From: Artocarpus heterophyllus
Taxonomy: Eukaryota > Streptophyta > Magnoliopsida > Rosales > Moraceae
DNA: 64,000 bases
Assembly: GCA_025403435.1 (NCBI GenBank)
Contig: CM046350.1
Span: forward strand, 21,639,661 to 21,703,660
Direction: 5' to 3'
The position numbers and the translations under genes are program-made. Each line of letters begins with the position of its first letter. Position 1 is the first letter of the stretch. Under the pieces are notes generated by a model. That model did not search any database. It was given only the letters and a program-made list of their open reading frames with translations, and had not been told where the DNA came from. Positions 45,562 through 57,156 of the stretch are shown piece after piece.

Positions 45562-47076
45562 TCAGTTCTTTCCTTTTCCTTTCTGATCCAAATGCCGGTT
45601 TCCGTCGCCGTGGTAGAGTTGCAATCGGCCATCAAACCCGGCTGGTAACTGATGGAGGTTGTGGTGGTGGTGGTGGTGATTATCCATGGGTGGAGCGGGC
45701 GCGGCGGCTCCTTTGAAGAAGGGCACGTTTGTTGTTCCGTCTATGGGAGAAGCAAACCTCTGGAAGTGAGGCAAGAGAGAAGACGGTGATGAATTGGACT
45801 GAAGGGTCCCCCTATTGAAACCAGCAAGGCCGGAAGAAGAGATTGAGAAGTTGAGGCTGTAGTCACCCCCATTGCCGTTCGGTTGGGACGACGTCGTCGC
45901 GACCAGTTGCTCGGGAACGAACGAGAAGTGTGGCAGAAGTGCCTCCGCCACTGCCACAGCAGCGTGGCTATCGCTACCGCCGGAGACAACGCTGAAAGGC
46001 TGCGGAATCGACATTGTCATGGGAAGCCCGAGGAACCCGGAAGAGTGATGGTGGTGGTGGTGGTTCCGCGAGGACGATAGCCCGAGAAGCCCCGTGGTGT
46101 ATTCCATCTGCATCGCCGCCGCTGTCGCTGCCATCGCCGTAGAACTCTTGTGGAACAAATTAGGCTGATCAGAAGCAGTGGTGGGACTAGGACTTTCATT
46201 GTTGTTGTTGCTGTTGTTGTTGGTATTCACATTGCTGATTCCAGCGGTGAGAAGCTCAGTAAAGGAAGCATTTTGAGAAATGTGATTGATGTTTTGGTGA
46301 TGGTGATGATGATTCTGAGGAGGATGAGGATGAGGAATCCGAGAGTCGCTATTCTCTTTCTCCTTCTCTTTAGCAGCTCTCTCTCTAGCTCTTTCTCTCG
46401 CCTTGACTCGGTTCTCTCTAATCTCAGACCGAGAGAGAGACAATCCAGAGCCTTTGCTAGTCTCAGAAGTACTACTACAAGCAGATTTGGACAAAGAAAG
46501 GTGCCGCTGATAGTTAGCCTCACCTTGATCCAACTCCAACTCAACAACCTCGGCAGAATCAAACCCCTGTTCCGTCCCAACACTTGGCCTCTTCTCATCG
46601 CTCAACTGCTTGGGAGTGTCAGGGAAAGAGCTATTGAGAGAAGGGAGCTCGGCGATGGCGTCGGAGGCGGCGTTGATAAGCCACTCCACGGCCTTACTGG
46701 GTTGGTCGTAGCCCAGCCGGTCCTGAAGGTCGTAGAACTGAATCGCCGTGGTGACGGACAGCCTCACACGCCGGTCTCTCAACCCCTTCGAAGTCCACAC
46801 CTTGCTGTGACGATCCTTGCCACCCGACGCCCGAGAAACCCTAATGATTCGCGACGAATGGTGCCAACCCCGAAGCCCATTGCCGCCGTTTCCGCCATCT
46901 ATGTCAGTGGGCCCGGTGTTGGGCCTCTTGATTTGATCTCCAACATTGTCGTCGTCACCTGGGTTGTAGCCGTGGTGGTCGTGACCATCCTTTTGGCCTG
47001 ATTTGTTTCTTGGGAACTTAGTGGTATTGTTGTTGTTGTTGTTACACGCTTGTGCTTGAATCTCCTCCACCTCCAT
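45562..47076 (-). CDS. TCP2-like: Class II (CIN) TCP transcription factor, TCP2/TCP24 type
   Basis: 504 aa, one coding exon. The TCP domain is at about residues 86-144: [19 protein letters not shown] basic region, then the helix-loop-helix [20 protein letters not shown] and [15 protein letters not shown]. An R domain ([18 protein letters not shown]) lies at about 216-237. Among class II proteins with a miR319 site, this combination points to the TCP2/TCP24 branch. Between and after the domains are Asn, His, Ser and Ala runs, including three poly-His tracts. Residues 422-429 (RGTLQSNS) are encoded by the miR319 target site. CIN-TCP proteins bind GTGGNCC-type sites and promote the end of cell division in leaf margins. 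The ATG at 47076 is chosen because it opens the conserved frame; the gene is intact. Confidence 0.95.
   Translation of the reverse strand: MEVEEIQAQACNNNNNNTTKFPRNKSGQKDGHDHHGYNPGDDDNVGDQIKRPNTGPTDIDGGNGGNGLRGWHHSSRIIRVSRASGGKDRHSKVWTSKGLRDRRVRLSVTTAIQFYDLQDRLGYDQPSKAVEWLINAASDAIAELPSLNSSFPDTPKQLSDEKRPSVGTEQGFDSAEVVELELDQGEANYQRHLSLSKSACSSTSETSKGSGLSLSRSEIRENRVKARERARERAAKEKEKENSDSRIPHPHPPQNHHHHHQNINHISQNASFTELLTAGISNVNTNNNSNNNNESPSPTTASDQPNLFHKSSTAMAATAAAMQMEYTTGLLGLSSSRNHHHHHHSSGFLGLPMTMSIPQPFSVVSGGSDSHAAVAVAEALLPHFSFVPEQLVATTSSQPNGNGGDYSLNFSISSSGLAGFNRGTLQSNSSPSSLLPHFQRFASPIDGTTNVPFFKGAAAPAPPMDNHHHHHHNLHQLPAGFDGRLQLYHGDGNRHLDQKGKGKN
45794..45813 (-). promoter_or_regulatory. miR319 target site in the TCP transcript
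   Basis: The plus strand reads TTGGACTGAAGGGTCCCCCT, nearly identical to miR319 (TTGGACTGAAGGGAGCTCCC). The mRNA, read from minus, is therefore complementary, with mismatches confined to the part pairing with the miRNA 3' end. It encodes RGTLQS, as in the miR319-regulated TCP genes. Cleavage would be expected opposite miRNA positions 10-11. Confidence 0.92.
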
Positions 47077-49090
47077 AGTAGCACTTCATGCCTTTCTCAC
47101 ACTTCAACTCATTCAAAATTCAACACCGCCTTCTGGGTTTTGATTTTTTTTTTCCTTTTTGATTTGACTTCTTGTCACTTTTTCCTAAGCTCTAGAGAGA
47201 GTGAAAGAAAGTTGCGATGATCAGGATGATTAGTAGTAGTAATAGAGAGAGAAAAGAGAGGGAGAAGAGAAGGAGGAGAGAGGAGTGTGATTAGAGAGTG
47301 GTGCAGGGTGGGGTTGGCTGTTTGTCCTATTGCATTGATGACGATAATTCAGAGAGTACTTCGGCTTTTGTGTTGATAAAAAGGCCTCTTTTTACGCTTT
47401 GATATATCGCAGTCCAAGTCAGGAGGCCTCTCGTTTAAGCTTTTTGCAGTTCTGCAGAGCGGTGTGTGCTTTCAAAACAAAAGCAAAGGCCTGCCTGAGG
47501 AGAGCCTACACCAGCACAAAAGTGAAAAATAAAAAATAAAAACAATCAGCAACAAAAATGGCAAAAAATTAATAATAACATAGTTGTGCGTTGAGTAATA
47601 AAAGCATCAGATGCTTATACGTACGCACACTGTGAGCTAATCTCTAAGCTCCAAGTCTAAACACACATTAAAGGGATTTAAAGATCTGACTTTGCTTGTA
47701 ATCTCTCATTGTATAATAACCATATTCACAGAGCCAGCTAAAGCCTAAAAGGGCAACAAAAGGGTTCTTGTTTTAAAGAAAGAAGAAAGCTTTAGCCGAA
47801 ATATTCATATATAGAGATAGGGAGAGAAATAAAAGTAAAAGCAGTGTACCCCCTATAGCTATCTATACACTTTTGATCTAAAGCCCTCTTTTTCTGCTTC
47901 AGATTCAAGCTAAACCACAACAACAACAAGAAGAAGAGGCAGAAGAAGAAGATCGCAGTAAATTTGCATACAAAAGCCGCCTGTTTTGCGAGGGCCAACC
48001 TTCTTTTTGAGCGTTATTTAAAAGCCCTTTGTCTTTGTCGTCCCTAAAAATGGCAGACACATTATTAGAACATATATATCATCAAGCTCCACGATATAAA
48101 AACATTAGTGTCTCTAAAACTCACAACCAGAAAAGCAAAAAACCCAAAAAAAGGGAAAAAAAATTATTTAAAAATATGAAAAAACAAACCTTGAATAATG
48201 TTGGGGTTGATTAGATTTGGTGTAGACAGGTGTCAAAATGTCTGGGGTTAATATTGCAGAAGCATCAAAAAACCGTTGACTGTGATTTTCTTTTGCTGCT
48301 TTGCTTTTTGTTTAATTCCCAATGCCGATTCTGGATTATTTCTTCGCATCTGAGCTCACAGATCTGCAGTTTTAAAGCTTCATGGGATCAGCTCCGATGC
48401 TGCAAGCAAATCCAAACAAAAATATTATTTTTTTTCAAAATTATTTTGCATAAAAAATTCTTTAATTTTATCTCTTCCTCTCATTTCACATTCTATTTCA
48501 AATAACTTTACATCAAGAAAAAAAAAAAGTACACTTCTTTTTTCTTTCATTTTTAAGCTTAAATTTTGAAGCAATTCCAGTAATTACACATATCTGAGAA
48601 AAAGAGATCGGAGATTTTTCGAAAATTGAACAACTTGGAAGCTCCAGTAGTTGTGAAATTTCATTTCTTCTAGGTAAAAGAAAAAGAAGAAGAAAATCTC
48701 AAATTCTGAGGATTAATCAACATTATTAATTTACCGGAAGAAAAAGGCAGAGAATTTCCCCGAGTGAGCTCAAATTTTGGAAACAGATTTTCGGAAATTA
48801 ATTTAACTTACAGAACAGTGGCTCTTGAAGGAGGAGATAGTAGAAGTAGAAGTGACTTTGACAGCGGCTATATATTTGTGTGTCTGTGTATATATATAGC
48901 TTGGTTAGGGTTGTTAGTAGGATGTTTGGCGGGTGAGAAAGTGAAAAGAGAGAGAGAGAGAGAGAGAGAGAATCGGAATGTGTGGGGAATTTGAGGGACA
49001 ATATTCTAGAGAGAGAAAGAGAAGTAAGAAGAAGATGAAAGTGCCCTAGCTAGCTAAGAGAGAAAGAAGAAGGAAAGAGCATATTTTTTT
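47077..49090 (-). promoter_or_regulatory. TCP gene 5' leader and promoter region
   Basis: No protein-coding frame. A GA-repeat (48945-48971) and a TATA-like CTATATATATACAC in minus sense (48886-48899) suggest a start near 48860, which would give a leader of about 1.8 kb. A donor-like CAAG/GTTTGT in minus sense (exon end at 48190) suggests a spliced leader. The acceptor is not certain. Many CT and GA tracts are present. Confidence 0.4.
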
Positions 49091-49298
49091 GTTTCATCTT
49101 CTTCCTCATTCGAGCAATCACCGGGCTTATCGGGAAAGCACAGACACAGCGCCGTTCCCTAACCTTTTTCATATAAATATTCATCTCTTCTCTCCCTTTT
49201 TTGCCCCTCCACTTCCCTCTTTCTACACTTTAGCCCTTCTCTATTATTATCATTATTGTTGTTGTTATTGTTGTTAACTGTTATTGTTATTATAATTA

Positions 49299-49467
49299 GA
49301 GGGGTGTTTGGTAGTGGTGAGAACCACTCAGTTTCTACCATAATCTTAATTATGAACAGTATAAAGCTCTCACATGTTACAATAACAATAAAAAAATATG
49401 CTACAGTGTAAAACTCTCACATGCTACAGTAAAAGTGATTTCCACCACCTTTCTAAACATCCTATAG
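49299..49467. mobile_element. Tourist-like MITE, copy 3
   Basis: Left end GAGGGGTGTTTGGTAGTGG after TTA (49296-49298); right end CCTTTCTAAACATCCTA before GATTA (TTA 49470-49472). The interior holds TGCTACAGTGTAAAACTCTC and ACATGCTACAGTAAAAGTG, the best-preserved form of the family core. Confidence 0.6.
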
Positions 49468-50160
49468 GATTAATTACAAAAATTCTTACTTAATTATAGC
49501 CCTTCTAATACTATATTTTTTAAATTTCAAAATATAACATTTGTTCCACCTGAACTTTATAATGTAACTTTAATTCCCTCTAATCTATGAAATATTAACA
49601 AGAAAACCACTTTAATTATGATTTTGAGCATCAATGACACAACATTACACATCTAATGGGATTGTTAAATAGCTTAATAAACCATTAGAGTGTTAGCTTA
49701 TCATAATCCAGTAACATGAAAGTGAAATAAGAGATTATTTGTTCTCCAAATTTTTTAAGGTTTTTCAATTTATATCTTTAACAATTAAAATTTTTAAATT
49801 ATACCAATTTTTTAAATTCAAATTAGTTTTACATATGATAAAGTTACCAAAATACTTAATATAATATACCAAATCTTGCTTATGTACCAAGTTTTTTTAT
49901 TAAGTTCTAACAGAAAGATTTTTGTGTGAATATTTTGTAGTTTGGAGAACACATGTTATATTTTGAATTCCAGAGAATAAAGCGTCACAATGGCTATGGT
50001 TGAGGACATTTTCTTTCTCAAAAATCTAATGTGAGGAGGCCTACCTCCCATTCCACCTCCCTTGGCAAATCAACTCACGATCATTGATTGACCAAGGCCT
50101 CCCCCTTAAAGGGATAGATGAAATTTCTGCACTTTTTTATTCGTTTACAAAAGTATGAAA
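49468..50160. other. Intergenic, AT-rich
   Basis: No gene is seen. The segment 49490-49975 has ends that mirror each other loosely (AATACTATATTTTTTAAATT, then ATATTTTGAATTCCAG), as in old fold-back MITEs, but the boundaries are unclear. Confidence 0.35.
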
Positions 50161-50182
50161 TATTATTAAATTTAACTTTAGA

Positions 50183-50407
50183 TCAGAATACGGATGAGAT
50201 CATAAAGGCCATCGTTAGGGCAAACGATGTAATAGATTCGGTTAGAGTAAAGCCCAAAATGGCATAACCAAATGATTGTTTAGCCAATGATGGATTTCGT
50301 GCTACGGAATGAATTAAAGAACTGAAGACGTTTCCAATACCGACAGCAGCTCCCGCTGAAGCAATTGTAGCAGCTCCGGCCCCCATTGATTTTGCACCTT
50401 CTAACAT
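50183..50407 (-). pseudogene. atp9: Nuclear copy of mitochondrial atp9 (ATP synthase subunit c)
   Basis: A full-length 74-codon frame reads [19 protein letters not shown], then [27 protein letters not shown] and [11 protein letters not shown]. This is plant mitochondrial subunit c, the proton-carrying ring of ATP synthase, with both hairpin helices and the essential Glu (in LTES). Ser occurs where mature plant protein has Leu (in TIASAG and AKQSFG), matching unedited mitochondrial DNA. Differences in the C-terminal helix ([15 protein letters not shown]) suggest decay. Homology continues a little beyond both ends (about 50165-50430). No transit peptide or nuclear gene structure is visible, so it is probably a NUMT and not a working transferred gene. 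Confidence 0.88.
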
Positions 50408-50430
50408 TTCTCGACGGAGAAAAAAAGATT

Positions 50431-53140
50431 CTCGTCACGTTTTTGTTTTGATAATAATTTCTATAATTGATCTTTATTGATATATTGTTTTTGTTGTTAT
50501 CCTAGTCTGATAAAAAATTATAATAATAAAGGTGACATAGTCAAATAAGTACTTTAGGAAGACACTATATTTTTCCATGACATTTGAATTTCATGAAGTG
50601 AATTGTTTATGCACTTGTTAGGGCTATTTAAAAAAGCCAAAATTGAAGTAGAGTAGAGTTGTCGACCAAAATTTGCTGGATAAAATTGTCGAAGGTGCAG
50701 ACAAATCTCGTTGGTCTACTTAACCTAATTGCCCAAAAATGACGGTTCGTTCGATAGTTTTCAATTTAGGCATCATTTGATTAATTGAAACCTTAAAGAT
50801 CGACTAGTTAATTAAACAACAATTCCTTTCTTGGTCAATTGTCATCACTTACCCTATTTTTGAGAAACTGACAATACCGGTCGATGACCATATCGACAAA
50901 AATTGTGAATTAAAATCGATTGAACAACTCTAATATCTATCCATAGCAATGAGATTGTCTTGAACCCAACATCGAATCGTGAAATAAGCAACTTATGGAT
51001 GGACAAAAAAACTCAAAAATCCGACAAACTCAATTCGAAATAACCCGAACGTGACGAAGCTGACAAGTAGTTTTGGTTGACCCAACCAAACGTCAGAATT
51101 CAATAAGTGGGTTTATCCCAACCCACCTTAACTTTAACCCATTCAATATATTTATAAGAAAAAATAAAACTATATATAATATATATTTATAAAGGATCTT
51201 GCATTATAAATATAGAGGACATTTCCTCTTTGAGTGAAGATGCTTAGAGTTGAAGATTGACAATTATCCACCATGGTGATTGAAGTTTCTTAGTTATTTT
51301 TGTCGTATTGATTTTATTATGATTTTTTTGTTAGTACATGACTTAATGTATTTGAACTTGTATTGTAGATCCTTTATTTTTATGTTGGTTTTTGACTTAT
51401 TAAGACAATTTTAGAGTTTTATAAGACTAATATGTTATGAATTATAGCTTTTCAATTCATTTTGAATTAAATTGTTAGTTTTGATTTTCTTTTTTTTTTA
51501 ACACTCTTTTATAATTCTCAACCCAACTGACCAATAATCCAATCCACTTAAACTTTACTTGGCTAGGTTGATTTTAAATTTAAGTTTAAGATTAACCCAC
51601 CCAATCTTTGATTTGGTAAGTTAAAAATTGCAAAACACATCCAATCCACTAAAGCAACTTTATTAACCCACTAAATGACAAAAAAATGACAAACTATTAT
51701 TGTTTATTTGTTTTGCTTACTATTATCTTTTATCTGGTAAATAATTAGTTTATATGTCTGTAAATGTTATATGGTTTTTTCTTGGGATGTCTGAAGCCAG
51801 ATAAATTTAAAAAATGGTTTTGTTTTTGTACTTATTCGAGTATTTTTCTTTTCCTTTGGATTTTTCTCTCATCCTTTATTGGCGTGCATTTATTTGAATT
51901 TCTTTTTCTTTTTCTTTTTTATCTTTTTGGCTTGTTTTTGGGCATAACGACGCTTGCTTCCATGATTCCATCTCACAAAAATTTCATGTGCATGGTAAAA
52001 AAAAAAATAAATAAATAAATAAAATACAAATAAAACTCTTGCATTGCATAGCAGATTATTGGATTCCATATCAAAAATATGTGTGATGAGCGTGTAGCTT
52101 ACATTTTCACGTTTTTTTTTTTCTTTGACAGGATTCACTTCTGTTTTTTAGTTTATAAACACAACTTTTTTTCGATGGAACTTAGTCGTTAGTTTATATC
52201 ATTGTAAATTATTAGCAACAAAATTAGCCTAATTGTTTTCAATGGAAGCTCTCGGAGGTTCGATTAATTTAATGATACCATTGTTTTGAAAAGGAAACAT
52301 AATTAAAGAATATTTTCGACAAAAAAAAAAAAAGGAAACGTCATGAAAATTTAAGTTTTAGTAAATATCTCTATGTTTCAGTTTCCATTAGTTGTTATAT
52401 ATCCAATTCACATGATTTAAATATGGAAAATACTGGAAATTATAATAGATGAATAAAAAAAAAAAGAGACAAGAATTGAACTGCCCAAAAATCCATGTGG
52501 TCACCAAAAACGGCAGAAATGGAATTTTGTTTAATTAAGTACAAGAGAACATGACTTGGAAAAATGCTATATATTATTTATTTATTTAAATCCTCTAAAT
52601 ATATATATGTATGTATCATATGAAACATGGAAAAGATATAATTAACAAGATAAATCAAAGATGTCATATGAAGTGAACTGAAGTAATTCAAAATGAGCAT
52701 CACATCAGTATCCATGTCCTCCCCAAGTCATATATTGCAGTCAGAGAGCAAGATTTTTTCTTGGGCATTGACTATAAAAAGTGACTATAAAAATAATTGT
52801 ACTATTTTGATTACTAAACTTTTCTTTAGGTAAATTTCTCTTGGAATTTTAATTTTTAACAGTTTTATTAGACTCAATCTCATAGTAACTGAAAGCTTTA
52901 TAGAAATAGTTGTGTTAAATTTAAAATTTTCTCTTCAGCGCTATTAAAAACCCTTATAAGCAAGAATATTTTACGCATAGTGAAACTATTTCTGTAAGCT
53001 CTTAATTACTATGTGATAAAGAAATGATTATCTCTGTTAAGTTTTAAAGATTAACAATGCTAATAACTCTTCTTCTTTTTTTGCTCAGATTTATATTGCA
53101 TGAAGATAATAACAAAAAATAGGTTAAAAAAGAAGGGTAC
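50431..53140. other. Intergenic, AT-rich
   Basis: No gene is recognised. Positions 50654-50934 start TAGAGTTGTCGACC and end GAACAACTCTA, which are inverted, so this may be a small MITE. Open frames at 51764-52018 and 51890-52138 are Phe- or Lys-rich and are by-products of poly(T)/poly(A). An (AAAT)n run lies at 52004-52022. Confidence 0.4.
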
Positions 53141-53144
53141 TAAT

Positions 53145-54850
53145 TTCCAGATCTGTCTTAATTAAGCATGTCCATTTCAAAAAAAAAAAAAAAGGTCAGA
53201 GATTCAATTTCCTTTGTTTTAATGTTACTTGGAGGCATAGCGTGAGTTTTTGGAAAGTTTTTAATCATTATTAAATGTGCACTAAAGAAAAGTTAGGCTA
53301 GTTTAGGAATTAATTAATGTTTTACCCTAAGATTTTTTTTGAGAAAAAAAAAAAAAATATATATATATATATATCTTCACACACTTACATAAATGGAGCA
53401 TTATGTTCTTAAAATGGTCAAAAATCAATAAGCCAAGGGAACACGGCACACACACACACACATATATAGATATATATATGTATGTATGATCAATAAATGT
53501 TAGGTACCTAAATCTTTTGAATCTTATATCATTCGATTACAAATATGATTTACAATGGTTTTGGTGAAGTAAAAATATTAATTCATTTGGGAACCCATCC
53601 TTCTAATTAAAAAGAGATTTTACTATAATAGGAATATTATCATGGCATTCAAGTCTCATTAAGTATTGGATAAACGTAACACAAGAAATGAAGTAAATGT
53701 CAACTTAATGCATTTACATGCATCACATCACCGCCCTTCATCATATCCTCCCTAATTCAATATGGGTTTTTTTTTTTTTTTTTACAAAAATTAATTGGAT
53801 AAAAAACAAGAGGACCCAGCTAAAAATATATATAAATTAACAGTTAAATCAACAGAACAGAAACATGTTTAGTGGCTTAGTAAGCCATGACTAATAATCA
53901 AAAGAATTACTAAAGGAAAGAAAATTCTAAGTTAGAATCCTTTCTCTAATGATTCCCCCAAAACCCTAACAATTCAAGGGAAAAAAAATTTACTCCCATC
54001 ATTTTCAACCTCTCCTTCAAAAACGCTGCTCGCTCATCCAAAATTTTTACTGCGACTACCTAGCTCCCCTACCCAACCAACCCTACCTCGGATTCTAATC
54101 GATGTTGTGCCCTAACCCTAGGTTTTTGATCAACAAAAAAAGTCCATTAATTTGCAAGGGTGTCTTAATTAAGCATATATGTCGGTTTCACAATGAAAAA
54201 AAAAAAAGAAAAAAGGTTAGAGCCTTGATTTCCATTGTTTTAATGTTGTTAGGAGGCTACAATATTTGGATGAGATTTTTGGCAAGTTTTACATAATTAT
54301 TAAATGTGTATTAAAGAAAAAGTTAGGCTAGTTTAGGAACTAAATAAGGTCTTTGTCTTGCCATTTTTTTAAAAGAAGACTAAATTCTTTATTTTAACGG
54401 GGATTATTTATTGTATTCTCCTTAGAATTGCCAAAAATCAATAATTCAAGGGAACGTGTCATTTATTTGACCAAGGAATGTAAGTGTACCTAAATCTTTT
54501 GCATTTATTTTCGATTTATAAGTTTGGTTTGCGGTGGTTTTCTTGAAGTAAAGCCATTCGGTTGGGAGCCCATACTTCCTAATAAAGAGATCTTACTCTA
54601 AAAGGAATATTATCACATTCAAATCTCATGAAGTCTTTGATAAAGGTATTGCATGAAATGGTACATGTCAGCTTGATGCATTCACATGCATCACATCACG
54701 ACGCTTCATCATATTCTCCCAAAATTAATAAGGTTAATTATTTTTAGAAAATAATTAATTGGATAAAAAAAAAGTTATAAAACCAGATGACTATTAAAAA
54801 TATGGATTGACCTTTAAATTAACCGAATAGAGTCATGTTTAGTGGCTAGG
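53145..54850. repeat. Diverged tandem duplication, unit about 1.0 kb
   Basis: Segment 53145-53870 matches 54155-54835 in order. Shared landmarks: CTTAATTAAGCAT, AAAGTTAGGCTAGTTTAGGAA, CCAAAAATCAATAA..CAAGGGAAC, TACCTAAATCTTTTG, AAAGGAATATTATCA and CACATGCATCACATCAC. Divergence is about 20-25% by eye. A third, weaker copy may lie at 56325-56520. Microsatellites interrupt unit 1 ((TA)n at 53357-53374; (CA)n near 53447-53462). No coding potential is seen, including the 64-codon frame at 54102. Confidence 0.75.
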
Positions 54851-55052
54851 TACAAGTTGTGAGCCACGACTACATAATGAGAGAAGTGTTTGTCTGGGAG
54901 AGCAATTGAACCGTTTTTGATTTAAATTTTGTGAGAGAAAATATTATAAAAAAAAAGTAGTTGAAACTATACAAAATAGTTGGAACCGTTTTCGTGAAAC
55001 AAACTAGAAGTGTACTCAAGGAAAGAACTTAAGTTTCAATCCTTGTGCTAAT

Positions 55053-55730
55053 TGTTGGGGCTTGGGGGTCTACTCAGGCACATTCACAACACAAACACCT
55101 CAGCTAAACTTGCTGAGAAGGCTCCATGATTAGGATGCTCCGTATCGAATCGCAATGCCTCTGTCGTAGTGTCGACTAGAAAGACTATGTACCATGATAA
55201 AAAAAGAGTGGAACTGGGCAAAGCGTTGTCTTAAGAACTCTAATGTTCCTAGGCCCCAACTCGAGCAGACTCATACTTGATGATTTCCTGAGAGAAGCAC
55301 ATGATCAAAGCAATCATATGGTATCATCTTGATCCTCTATTGGAGTATCTCTTATTATAGTAATCATGACACCTGTCACCTAGCCCTAGTATATCATATG
55401 GCTATAAACCCTGATCACGGATAAAATCTGATCCACACCTAATCCAAACAAATCTTATAAATAAGAACATTAAATTTACCCCAAGTGTAATGGAATTTTC
55501 CTTGGCCACATTCTGCTTGTCCTCTTGCTCACTTTAATCAGATCACTACCCATAGCATAGAGGTACCATCTGCAGACATCGACCTAGAGTCCCCTTAACT
55601 CCAAAGCTAAACTTCCTTATATGGATTCAAGCAGATTAGGAGACTCTAGACAAGGAGTGAAGGTTTGACCACTGTACATAGTCGCACATGGTGTTGGATC
55701 ATGGACAAGTATCAACCAATGATAGAGCCA
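55053..55730 (+). mobile_element. LTR-like fragment, class uncertain
   Basis: GC-richer block starting TGTTGGGGCTTGG and ending near GTATCAACCA. A TATA-like CTTATAAATAAG lies near 55453, followed by T/C-rich sequence. Composition and layout suggest an LTR, but no matching TSD was found and no second copy exists in the window. Confidence 0.4.
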
Positions 55731-56986
55731 GGATTTATAGGTAGAGGGATCAATTTTTTTAATCAAAATTATACTAATACATAGAGAACTATTAATTTAA
55801 GAGGGCTAAGACTAATTTATACATATACGTAATATATTAAAATTAAAACCACTGCATGTAGAAAATAAAAAATAAAAAACCTAGGGGCAAATGGTCCTCA
55901 TATCTTCGTCAGTGGTATTAACGTTATTTAGGACCCGTTTGGGATACGTAGGACTTTTAATTAGTGTTTGGATAGTGCATGAAAAAGTGCATTTTGATTT
56001 TAGAAGAATTTTTGAACCTGTTTAGTTAAATCAATTAAAAGCCTTTATTAATATAAAAAGTACTTTAATTCAAGGATATGCATGAAATTTTTAATTTGTT
56101 ATCCTTAAATATAAGGTCAAACATATAAATATAAAACCTTTTATAAGTGCTTTTTTTTATAAGCACTATTGACTTGATTCTCTTAATACGTGCTTATAAA
56201 AGCCAAGCACTTTTCTATGGTTCATCTAAACGGGCTTATAAACAGCTTTTAGATAAAATAAGTCATAAGTAGCTTAAAAAAAGTCACTCCAAAGAAGCTC
56301 TTAAGCTCACTAATCTTGAAATTCATCTTAATTAATCATGCACTTTTCACAAAAGAAGAATAAAGTTATGAAAGCCATTTTTGGTATGATGTTGTATATA
56401 CCGTGAATATATATTTATATCCTTTGCATTGTCTTCGATTCATAAATGTTGTCTTTGTTGGAAAGCCATCCTTAGAATTAAAAGGAATTAATTATCACGA
56501 AAAAAATTACATCTTTAAGAAGTTTTGAATTCCAAATCACATAGGACTAGTTGCCGTCCACTTTTAAAGAGTATTATGGCGAAGTAATATTACATAGACA
56601 ATAGAGAGAAGGTGGTGTCAATCCAGTTTAGCATTTCTAAAATTTCTGTGATTTTAGTTGTACGTTTCTTCCCTCTCTCAGTTAAGGATTTTTGCACCTC
56701 AAGTCTTCAAAATTTTGACTTTTGACACTTGATTCTTTATTTAAAAAATCAAGAGAAAAGTGTCCAAACTCTTATTTTCTTGACACTTGATTCTTAATTC
56801 TAACTCTCGTTTTCTTGGGTGCCATTACTCCTCATGTGATGTTTCGATATTAATACCATCCAACCTCAATAGTTGAAGGCGATCTTACGCCCTAGGCAAT
56901 CCAAAGAACTTAATTTTTGACAGAAAGTTCCTCAAATGCTTATTATTGACATTAATTATTATATTCTTTTTTTTCTTGCAAATTAT
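55731..56986. other. Intergenic DNA with a possible MITE
   Basis: Positions 55930-56235 run from GGACCCGTTTGGGATA to ATCTAAACGGGCTTATA, inverted ends typical of a MITE. 56325-56520 resembles the duplicated segment at 53-55 kb. No genes are seen. Confidence 0.4.
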
Positions 56987-57156
56987 AAAGATGTTTGACA
57001 TTGTTAGTTTCAATCAAAACTTTGGGCTATTTACAGTGTAAAGTTCTCATATACTACAGTATTAAGAAAAAAATATGAACTACAGTGTAAAACTCTAACA
57101 CGCTATAGTATTTTTAACTAAAATATTAGTTTGAAGCAATAGTCCAAACGCCCTAT
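56987..57156. mobile_element. Tourist-like MITE, copy 4
   Basis: Left AAAGATGTTTGACATTG, right CAATAGTCCAAACGCCCT. The interior carries TTTACAGTGTAAAGTTCTC and ACTACAGTGTAAAACTCTAAC, both family core motifs. The TSD is not clear. Confidence 0.5.

Noticed and set aside
46150..47001. 283-codon open frame on plus opposite the TCP gene
   Set aside because: It lies antisense to a well-supported coding exon, has no family features, and is explained by the GC-rich codon use of the TCP gene.
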